Source: Lottia gigantea (taxonomy: Eukaryota > Mollusca > Gastropoda > Lottiidae). From it: a DNA stretch of 64,000 bases. Shown in pieces: positions 34,401 to 46,400 of the stretch. Where the stretch lies: contig NW_008706824.1 of the NCBI RefSeq assembly GCF_000327385.1, positions 451,972 through 515,971 of the forward strand. Direction: 5' to 3'. Made by a program: the position numbers and the translations under genes. Below the pieces are notes generated by a model that worked only from the letters and a program-made list of their open reading frames with translations, was not told the origin of the DNA and did not search any database. Numbering within the stretch: position 1 is the first letter of the stretch; each line of letters starts with the position of its first letter.

Positions 34401-37400
34401 CTTCTGCTAGTTGAGGTAATTAAACACAAAGTTTTACCACAGTTGTGTTTTTGACAGTTGAACTTTAACAGTTGATGTGTTTATTTATACCAATGTTGGT
34501 TTGCATGTTTAAAGATATTTTTAATAAAAACTGAGTGTAAATATTGACAGTATAATGAATAATCTTTAGAGTCAAAGATGAAAGACAAGAAATAAATATT
34601 AAAAATAAACAGACTGAGTTCCAATATTACAGTGATTGACATAATAACCTGAGATATCTAGTCTGTGATGTTAACATGCCACTAGAAGGCACTAGATCAT
34701 GTTTGTTTGAAGGAAATATATTTCTCACAAGACAGTTTTGTTTTATGGTAGTAATTCTTTGATTGATACTTTGGAGGGGGCTGAGGGTTTCTTTTATTGA
34801 GTGCAATCAATTAAAATGCATATTTGGATGTTTTGTCCTAGTTTTTTTCTGTAGGCTCACTACACATACAGTAACTAATCAGATTGTTGGAACTTCAAGC
34901 AGTTAATGAGTCTGTGGTTCTAGTAATTTCAGAACTTTTCCAGGTCATGATATCTCTGTCACTAATTTAGTTCGAGTCCTAATCTACAAGTACGACATCT
35001 TGGAAAAACGTGCAAGGACTAAAAAACCTTGTATGAAGTACTATAAAAAAGCTAGAGAAACCTGTTGACAATGTTCTAGATATGCATAGAATTATGAATT
35101 AATGATTGTTTTAACCTGTTTATGTATGATATATTTGAACATTGTAGTTATGTTTTAAAGTTGTTGAGTTTTAAATGGGGCTACCAGAGTAATATGTTAT
35201 AATTTCTGTTAAAAAGTGTGAAAATAAGATATGATATGAAGATGACACTAGATGTATCTTCTACTGTTTGTTTTCACTGTCTATCATCTGTATTAGTTAG
35301 TTCACAATGACATTAGCCATTATTGACTTACTCTGAACATAGTTGACAATAGAAACATTTAGCATGATGTTATGAAGATACTTTCCCCTAGAAACACTGG
35401 TCTAGGTCACAACATCTTCTCAATACCTAGCTGTTATTAACTTTTTACTTATACCTTGACTGCAATAAGCAATCTTTCTGGTATTACAGATGGTTGTAGA
35501 TCGATTTGATTGGATTGTAAGCTTACTTTCCCAAATTATGCAAATCAGAGCCTTCGATTACAGACACACCCAAATTGCCCTATTGCAGAGGGCACCTTAT
35601 GGGCTGTATTCAGTACAATCCAATCAAATCGCTTCCATAATCACTAATACTTGCCACTGCAATTAGGTTGAAAGGGGGTCAAGTCTGCCATGAACTAAAT
35701 GACTACTCGTTATGTTTAGCTTATAGGCGGTCACAAGTCTCTTGGTGTACACATGGGGGTACTTTTCTTGAAGGTTCCTATAGTTGTTTTTAACAATAAC
35801 TGATGCATTTGTCGCTGTGTGATTATATGTTACTATATGTTACTATGAATGGTTGTGTAATTTAATTGTTAGATGGGAGTAAAATATATCAGTTCATGAG
35901 AAGAACTTTACAAATTGAGTTGGTATTGACGTAAATAAACTCTAGTAGACAGATGAAATAGGGTTAATCTATAGCTTGTCTCCTAACACATTGTAACATA
36001 GGGTTAATCTATAGCTTGTCTCCTACCACATTGTAACATAGGGTTAATCTATAGCTTGTCTCCTACCACATTGTAACATTGGGTTAATCTATAGTTTGTC
36101 TCCTACCACATTGTAACATAGGGTTAATCTATAGCTTGTCTCCTACCACATTGTAACATAGGGTTAATCTATAGCTTGTCTCCTACCACATTGTAACATA
36201 GGGTTAATCTATAGCTTGTCTCCTACCACATTGTAACATAGGGTTAATCTATAGCTTGTCTCCTACCACATTGTAACATAGGGTTAATCTATAGTTTGTC
36301 TCCTACCACATTGTAACATAGGGTTAATCTATAGCTTATCTCCTACCACATTGTAACATAGGGTTAATCTATAGCTTGTCTCCTACCACATTGTAACATA
36401 GGGTTAATCTATAGCTTGTCTCCTACCACATTGTAACATTGGGTTAATCTATAGCTTGTCTCCTACCACATTGTAACATTGGGTTAATCTATAGTTTGTC
36501 TCCTACCACATTGTAACATTGGGTTAATCTATAGCTTGTCTCCTACCACATTGTAACATTGTTACAATAAATTTGATGCATAATATTCTAGTAACATGAC
36601 TTGATTGAAATTGCAATCACCAAGAATTGTAAATCATTTTTTTGAAATAATTTTCTAATTCATAGTAACAGTAAGCTAATTCCTTATGAACCATCTCTAA
36701 TGAACTATCTCTAGTGAACTATCTCTAATGAACTATCTCCAGTGGTTGATCTGGTATAGGTTGTATTAGGGTGCATAGACACAAATCTCAATGAAAGCAC
36801 TGGCCAAGGTTACAGAGCAATAGATAATCATATTAATTATATGAAAATTAGTTAGACATTGGTATGATTTTAGTTGAAAAGACACACACAAACATACATG
36901 TACTCTGACATATAATATACTGTATATAGCCATGACATGTCAACTCAATTTTCCAGTTTTATAAAGATATAATGATTATATACAGGATATTGTGGTCAGA
37001 TGAGAAAACTAGCCTCAGTGTTAAAATAACCACAAGACGGGAGAACAAGAGTAAAAAACGTTAAAATATCTGATGAATATAACGGTACAAAGATTATAAG
37101 TCAACGTTGTTTAAAAAGAAAGGGATTATGGAAGACATTGAGTTGTTGATTGTTGGTTTATCAAGTCTTCTCATTCAATATACAGACTCTTTAATGATGG
37201 ACCAGCTGTTAGATTGTACTCTTATTTAACATTGATACACTGTTAGAAACTAGACTATCTAGTGCATCTTAGACAGATATTGTTAAACATAAGAAATATC
37301 TGAAGTTTTATTAAAATTAGTCCAAACTTTCATTCTGTTTTTTTAAGTCATAAATTAGGGTTTAGGATGGTTAGTGTAGACAAATCCTTTAGATATAGAT

Positions 37401-40400
37401 CTGTATTCTTTTGCAAGATATGAACACTTAAATACGTGTTAAAAGAGAACAGCGTGTGTTACGTCATGTGTTAAAACCATTGACTGGAAAGCTATACATT
37501 GATACTAGACCTGAACACTTATAGTAATATAAACCTGATTCAGCAAGTAATAGCACCTAGTATAATATTGGTCTATATATTCCATCATTAATGCCCTTAA
37601 TCACATTCTTTAAACAACGGTTCCAAACTTGTCTGGAAGTGTAGACATGAGAATAAGTTCTACTTGTCCAACTTCAGTAGGGACGCAGACTGAAATAGGT
37701 CAGTTGTCTGAAGATCTCTACTTGTCCAACTTCAGTCGGGACGCAGGCTGAAATAGGTCAGTTGTTTGAAAATCACATAGCGTGAACCTCTTGAGTAACA
37801 ACATGTTTTTTTTAGGTTCTGTTTTAATATTTCTATCTATTGCATGATATGAACTCTGAATTGTGTTAGAAGAGAATACTATGTGTTACATGTGTTAAAA
37901 TAATTAATGACATCATTGATTGATATAACTGACATCAAAAGATACTTAGTTCTACCATTAACTACATTATTTGCTTCCATTGAGAGTATTGAGATGACTG
38001 GAATAAAAAATGTATTGAGGTCAATCAATAGTCTAGCATGATTTAACAAAGGGTGTTCGAGCCTATTTCACTGACCCTTGATTCAGTAGGCATTTGCTTC
38101 AGTATTATATGATTATATTATATGATTTAATAAGATATATAAGGCAATGTTTTGAATAGAAACAGCACAAATCGTTTATGAGTCAAGTTTAGAATGATAT
38201 AGAGGTTGCAAAATGGAGAGTTGTTAGACAAAAATAGTACTGATTAATATTGTTTATGTGGACTCTCTGAGATAGCTGTAAGAGTTAACACACTGTGTCA
38301 TAAACCCCTTGTACATTACAAAATGTATCTGTTCTCAGAGTGGAACAGATGAATTTTGTGTAATGTAAACGGTCGAGCCTCTGAGAACCGTTCTAATTCT
38401 GGCACACCTCAGTGAGGTGATCTCAGAACAGACTCAATAAACGGTAACTGTTTGGAGAACGCTTTACTGCACATGCCTCACAAACGACCTTCACCTTTTC
38501 CCATGCAAATTTGTCATCATTCTCTGCAATTGTTGATAGATCCAGATGTCTTCTATTACATCACGGTGACTTAAAAGGTCAATTTTAACTTCTTCATGAA
38601 GAGTTCCACAGATAACCATGCCGATAACACTTTTCATTTACAACACTATTGGAGAAACTTTCTGTTTACTGTTATGTAAATGGGCATGGAATGTTTTATA
38701 TCAGCCTGGTGTAAAACTATCTATTGTATCATAAGGGTAGACAATGCTTGATTTCATAATCAAAATTGATCCTTCTTAGATTTATATGAATGGGATTTAT
38801 AAACTATGAAACTTCTTAGTTTTGTAAGGTCTATCTATGTACACTACAGACAGAGCCTGTAGTCTCAATATTGTATCTTATTTTTAGTTAAATTCTGATT
38901 TAGAAATTGCTTCTGATAAATTCCAATGCTATTTTTAGTTCCAAAATGTTTTAGAAATGGGTTGAGATAAACAAAAGATGCAATTTCTATTGTATACAAG
39001 GTGATTTTGATCTGGTTTACAAATTTGGATTATATTTGAATTTCGAATGTAATGCTAATTTTTAGTTCCAAAGAGTTGTAGAATTGGTTAAAAATTATTT
39101 TACAGACAAGCCTTTTTCATTACTTGAGAGTTTTATTTAAAATATCGTGACAAAACAACTGCCATGAAAAATTATAAAGCAAAATGCCAAATTTATTACA
39201 ATAGATCTTTAAAATTATTAATAGACCATATCAGTGGTGATTATTACCAGGCCTTGTCCTAAACTTCCTGTTGGAACTATATCAAACTAGGTTGAAATTA
39301 TTGAGGATTAATATTTTACTAAGTGCTTGAAAGATTTTTTGGTGAAATTTGATAGTTAAAATGTTGTTTAAGGTCTGTAGATTATGTATTGATTGATAAT
39401 TGTAGGGTAGTTGTAGAGTTTGAGTAAATTATTGAAGAGTTAGGAGTTTGAGTGAATGTGTTAGATTAGGTGTTTTACCTATGTATATCAGTTACACCTA
39501 TAGCTTCTATCCTCTTCATTATTTGAAATTACAATATTTATCTAAAATCTAAAGTTTTTCTGAAATTACAGTAAATAAAAGCTATAGATGTCCTGTTATA
39601 CATTAATAGGCAAGAAAACTTCTTTGAATTTCTGATTGATGCACTAGTTATAATTATGTTAGGAGTTTGATAATTTCTTAGGATTATTAGAAGGGTAGGA
39701 TGATACAGTAGCCATGAATACAGGTACCTTGTTTTGCTCATTATGATAAAGTTTTAATTTTCTGTCTGTTTTCAGGATCAGTATGATACTATCAGTCATC
39801 ATACACAGAGAGGACTAGATTTCACAGAGAAATTCACACATTTACTGAAAGAAAGAAGTGCAATAGAGTTGGAATATGCTGGTAAATTAAAGTGAGTAGA
39901 AACCCATATTTTCTAGACATGGCTGGTTAATTTGTACATAATCTTCACTGACCATGGTATCCTCATGCTTTCCATATTCCCTATTCAAAATTTGGAACCA
40001 AAAATCAAATGTGCAGGCCAGGATCTCAACCATCTCAATCTCTTTGCCATTGGGCAAAAACTTACTAAAGATTCTTAGATACCCAAGAAGTGCCAGTACC
40101 CATGTTGGAAACCAGGCTGCGTAGTCTAGAATTGATCTTAGTGCTAGGATGTCCTAAAAGCAGTGTTAGAAGTTAGACCCAAGGACATATCCTAGCACTA
40201 AGATTGTGTCGAGAATACGCGACCTGCATTCTATTTCATAATATTCAAAAAATAATGTGCCCCATAACAAGTTGGGCTTGTTTCCAGATATTTCTTCATA
40301 CAAACAACACATCTATCTACTCTTTATTGAAGTAAACCTAATAAGATTATAACAAAATACAGTGGAGTTTTACACCCCATTATTCTTGACTAATTGAGAT

Positions 40401-43400
40401 TATTAAATACAGACATACTAGTATGGTATATCAACATGCTTCCTCGTTGACGGAAATAACAAAGGCACTATTAGTATAAATATCTCTCTTTCTTAATCTA
40501 TTACCCATACACCACCTATTTCTATATCAGGTCAGGTAATTATTATGTGACAGCATTTTACACAATATCCTGGTTTGAAAATATGTCCTGTGAAAATTGG
40601 TATGATAAATATTTTTGTAAAAGAAAGGGGGGGCCCCTGACTCAAAAAAATATGATTTTCGACTTCGCTAACCGTTGTTTTATTTTGACGATTATGTGTT
40701 GACACTTTTAAACAAATTGACACACTTATAACAAGTTTTGAACTCTTCCAGACATGCATATAAGCTTACTATTAACCAATATTATACTCAATAATATATA
40801 TCTAGAACAATTCATTAATAAAATTAGGGGTGTTATTAAAGATATTTTACGGCACAGTTATTCAGGGTCTTCATTTTGCCATCCCGGAGGTACAACACAT
40901 GAAACTGTACACTCATCTCTGCTGGGGGTCTGTTCAATGGAAGGATAACGATGACAGTGTAGTTTACCAGGCCAAGGTATTCCACCACGCTGCTGTGTTA
41001 ACAGATTTCCACAACGTCTTTGAACTCGCTCACAAACTTCTCGGCATGGTACTACGAAGGGTACCTCACATTGCCCAGTACCACGCTTTATACAGAATGG
41101 CATAAACACTCCACATAAAAAGAATTTCAGATCTGGAGAACAGTTACTGTCTATTAGTGGTTTATATTGGGCCATTTCTACTTTCATTTCCTTGACATTA
41201 CTCTGTAGAAACATGTTGGGTAGGGAACCGAATCGATATGGTATAGCTGAACACATGGGTAATCTGTTTCGTTGACAAGATACATGACGTCTTTTCTTCT
41301 TTTTCTTCTTCTTCTCTGGTAAAGGAACAATACATTTGTTGGAACTCTTGGGAAGGAATTGAGAGCAACGGAATGTTCTGGTCCATGGTAAGTTTTGTCG
41401 TCTCATCTCGGGTGAACATCTGGATTTGGCTCGTTTACAAGTCTCTTTACATGGCAGCTGAACCTGTCTTTGACCTGAATAGAAAAAAGACAGAGCATCA
41501 AAGTTGTGTTTTATTTGAAGTAGTTATTTCTGAGATTTGGATTAGATAATCAGATCTGTCACCTAGAAACACGGATTTCAGTGAAGTAGTGAAAATTTAA
41601 TTTTAATTTTCATTTAAAAATGGATATAAATTGATAAATGGACACAATTATATGGGTAACAATTAGACCTACTTTAATAAAATATCTTGCTACATTTTGA
41701 CAATGATTCTTCCGTCTTTATCAAGCAATTATGTAGCAAGATATTTTATTAAAGTAGGTCTAATTGTTATCTATATAATTGTGTCCAAATACTAAATCCT
41801 ACTTAAAGATGAAAATAAGTAGGTTAGGGTTAGGGGTTCATCATTATTTATAGTTTCTAAGTGACTGCTTATATCTGGAAAATTTCTTGTTTAAAAGATG
41901 TATGACACCTGTAGGCAAGAAATAGCGTCTATCATGACAGACGAGATATGCAGCCATATTTACAGTCATTCTATGGATAACTCGAATTAACTATATTCAC
42001 CAGCGTACAAACAAATCAAGACCTGCATTTACAAAGTTGTGTGACACTCGAAAATTGTCTAATGATGTCAAGGTATTAGACAGAATTTATAATAGTTTGA
42101 TATTGTGAAAATGAAAGTTGTCTCACCTTCAATACATTTAGGTAAATACAATCCACACAGTAGAATCCTGAAGTTCTTAGAACATCCCATATCCATGAAG
42201 GGCCACCATTGTTGTAGAGCCCAGTATACGTCTGCTTGGGTTTGATGTCCGAATTGATTGGGAAGTCTAGTATGAGTATAATCTACTAAACCTTTACACA
42301 TTGGAACTTCCAGAGTCTGACATGATAGTGGTCCAGTTTGACTGGATACCAAGACAGCTGATGATATCAATAATCCAATTGGAAGCAAATCTTTTATCTG
42401 TATCCAGGCCATAATTATGTTGGTCCCAATCTCAAAATGTTATAATTATAAGTCTTTTCACATAGTTTAATAAACACCTAGAGAACAGTGGCACTGATAT
42501 ATTCTAGAATTAACTCTAACAAGGTATGAAATGTCAATACTCTCTGACTAGTTAGGTTTATAAACCACCACACAGAAGTTTCTATATTCTACTAACTTAT
42601 AAATAATGATAACAAAACACAGTTTCAACTTTCTAGCTTATTATTCCATTAAGTTTGTGTAAGAATTTCAAAATAGCATTATTAAAATCTCCTGATTTAT
42701 TCCACCAAGTTTGTAACGCCTACTTACACTCTGATTTACCAAACAAAAGAATCATGGTGACAATGGTTTCAATCTGCTAGTCATATGGAATGGTTTATTT
42801 TAGATTTTGAGGGAGAATGATTATTTTCTTAGACATTGTAAATACCAAATTTAACATTTTCTTAAGTTTTCTTTTCTCATTTTTTTTAAAACTTTAAATT
42901 ATTCTTTATTTCTGTTGTTAAAGAATTTCAGAAAATTGATTTTTATGACAGTTTTAGAAATTATCAACCTTCATACCCCCTGTTTTGATTTAAATGATGG
43001 TATCTTCCAATTGTTCCTGGTAACCAATTCCAGATTTTGAGGTGACCACATCTTGAGAACAAATGGTGACCTACCAGTATTAGTAAAGGTTAATATAACC
43101 TCAGACCAGACTAGTTGTTTCTAGACTCACTTTCTTGTTGATTCTATCTTCAGACTCAATTTCATTGTTGGTTATTGTCTTAAATCATGGTCCCCTTTCT
43201 GTTCTGAAGACTTGGTATAAAAACCAATAATAGTATACCACAACAGGGCAGTTACCAATAACTATATATGCTCAATACATCAATTGTAGAGTGATATAGT
43301 AACAATATGTATTTTAGGTTCTGTTTTAATATTTCTAGTTAGATATTTATTCAGATAAACTTCAGAATGCATCATTTCAAGTTTAAGTATTCAAAATTTC

Positions 43401-46400
43401 CTTTGCCTCCTGCATGGTTTGACCCCCACCCCTTACACCCTTGATTAACAGATAGAACAAGTGCCTGTCTTACAGGCTGTATAAATAAACGATCTCCTAT
43501 AGTAAGAAATTGTAATATCTGCTGTCCTAGTCCGTATTACACATTGCTTATTGTTGACTGTCTGTATTTCAAAACAAGACTGAAGAAAAGGAATTAGAAA
43601 AATAATATTTAATTTCTGTTCTTGTGAAAGATAATCAGTGAGTATGATAAACTGTTGATGTAGATTGTGTTTTTATATCTATCTAGAAAGAAGGTGATAT
43701 TAGATATATAATCCAGATGGTATATCTTCTTTCTTACATGTTATATTAACAACTACAGCATGCTGTATCTCATAGTTCTAACCAGCTACTGTGGATCAAA
43801 GTGTTGGAGGCTAGCTTGCTAACTTGAATGACCTACAGATGGGACAAGCTGGCTTATAACACAACAGTTGGAAATCTTAAAAGAAGAGGCTTATGCTGCT
43901 GTACAGGCAAAATTCCCCTCATTGCACACTATATCACATTGTCCATTTTCATTATCTCCTCAAGCACATGTTAAAACACTATTTTATTTCATTTCATTTC
44001 AATTCTAACTACCCACTGTAATAGAAATGATGGTAAATGATAAGTTACTGTCTGCTTCTAGACAACTGATATAATATATATATCACTATGTAGATAAAAA
44101 CTAAGAGACAGTATGTAACTTATAATTGAGTTCAATGCATGAAAAACACCTAATTAACATTTAATATAGAATGAAAGTTCATTCAGTTGATTTCAACTAT
44201 AAAATTGTTAGTTCTGGCTCTCGAAAAACGTGGATGAGACAATAGGATATAAATACATATTATGTCTCCCTACTACTGAAACATGTAGGAGATCAAATTT
44301 TGGGTGTTATTTTGCAATTTTATACTACTGTGCATAGATTTAATCAAGATCCTAAAATTATAGATGATATAACTGTCACAGGAATGTTTGGAGAGTAGGA
44401 GTTTAGTTTAAGATTTTGAGATAACACCTATAGAATACTTTCTCTCATAGTAAGAACTAGCCAAGCCTGCTGATCAGTTCTTTCTATTTTTGTTTTTAAA
44501 TATTTTCTTTCACTACCCCTATATTGCAATGTGTTATATCTTATCATAACCCTTGTTATACATATTTGCAATATACAGCTCTACTTTTTTCCCATGTCAA
44601 CCTCCTTGACCTGTATCAAAGATTTGAATTCAATAGAAAGACAGATGACACCAATCCTAAACACTGGAGTCTAGTGATAGTTAAATGTTATTTTGATAGT
44701 TTACTCTTATTTTCTCTCAAATAACATTCTAAATACTGCTATCAATTGATTAAATTTACAAGTAAATACTAGATTGACCTTTCAACTATTACCTCTGACC
44801 TCTTTATTCAAACTAAGCCTTTATAGACTGGACGTTTTGGTCACTCAACTGGACAAACCTGACCAAGGTTTAGATAAATAGATTAATTGGGCTGTATTTG
44901 GTTGATGAAAGGAATTTAATTAGACAGTCTTAGCAAATGTTTTATGTTGAAGAAAAAGGTGAAAAGTGTAGATTATTTCTAAACAAATCTAGCCCAAGCC
45001 AGTTTCAAGACGAGTTACAGAGTTTTGGTATCAATTAAAACTATTGAGATTTGGTCAATGGATCAGTTATTTTGTATGAAACCATTTTTACAATGTCCAG
45101 CTATTACGAACTTCATTTTATAACTTTATAGCCACCTTTCTTGATTCATAGAAGTTTGTAAATGCAGGTATTTGATAAGATTTTATGAGTTCCGACAGAA
45201 AGTCTGTAAACAATAAGCCATAATGATAACAGTTTGTCTATCAGGGGCTCTGATTGGCTGTATTGTCTGGCATACAATCCAATGAAATTGATGCAGTCTG
45301 TGATTCAAGAATGGTGGCTATTTCAGTCAAGGTATTAGACGATATACAAGCAAGGTCAAGGTATAGGACAAAGTTTGTGATAGCTTGAAATCATGAAGAT
45401 GAGTCAAGGTATAAGACAAAGTCTATAATAAGTTGACATTGATATAAAAGATGATGTGAAACAGATCTAATAAAGTTTTTAAACTGTAGAACAGTATCTT
45501 CAGTTATAAATGTAGAGAATATTTTCAGTCTAGACTTGATTTATAATATTGACTTTATTATATTTAATGAGAAATTAACATGCTACTTTAGAGCTTTTTT
45601 TTTTTAAAAAAAAATTGGGTATTAGAACTTGAAATGTAAAAGCAATGTGTGGAAGAATTAGATTTGAATGTTTTTGAAAATCTATAATTAAGGTGTAATA
45701 TTTGTAGTCTAAACTGGCAGTAAAATACAACTGATATTATAATTTAAATGACTTATAGGCTGATTCAGGAACTGAAGGCGTTGTGTTTTACATTTCTTTC
45801 TTTATTAGATAACTAGGAAAATTAGAACTCTTGAAAACTATAAATACCATACTTTGAGGGTTTGTTTTGTCTAGACTGAAGGTAAATACTGCCAATATGA
45901 CAATTTACAGGAATATTATTGAAAAATAAGATGGTTTTAAAACTGTGTCAGTATACAGGAACATAGTACAACATAGTACAACAAATTATAACATAATACA
46001 ACACAGTATAAATAGTACAACACAGTATAAATAGTACAACAAATTATAACATAATACAACACAGTATAAATAATACAACACAGTATAAATAGTACAACAA
46101 ATTATAACATAATACAACACAGTATAAATAATACAACACAGTATAAATAGTACAAAAATAACGTAATAACATAATACAAAACAGTATAAAATAGTATAAC
46201 ATAATAACATAGTATAACATAATACAACACAAACTAAATAGTACAACAAATTATAACATAATACTAGACAGTATAAAGTAATATAACATAATAACATAAT
46301 ACAACACAAACTAAATAGTACAACAAATTATAACATAATACAACACGGTATAAATAGTACAACAAATATACTAGCATTTTACAGTAATTTTATGATGAAA

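Larger units (their letters stand above)
28435..39775 (+). other. F-BAR gene intron 1 (11.3 kb)
   Basis: No credible nested gene is found; the short open frames are AT-rich and without recognisable similarity. Contents: C-rich tracts near 29715 and 29875-29910, a full MITE (32791-33004), a dispersed-repeat copy (32385-32525), a partial MITE (35450-35640), the 40-bp array (35953-36560) and a two-copy repeat (37672-37775). Such a long first intron often carries regulatory DNA, but I see nothing specific. Confidence 0.7.

Noticed and set aside
35953-36560. CRISPR-like appearance of a regular 40-bp repeat
   Set aside because: Units are contiguous with no unique spacers and lie in an intron of an animal gene; it is a minisatellite.
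45986-46309. Cys/Leu/Tyr-rich minus-strand open frame resembling a membrane protein
   Set aside because: It arises from the AT-rich array of 'ataacataat' and 'acaacacagtata' units.
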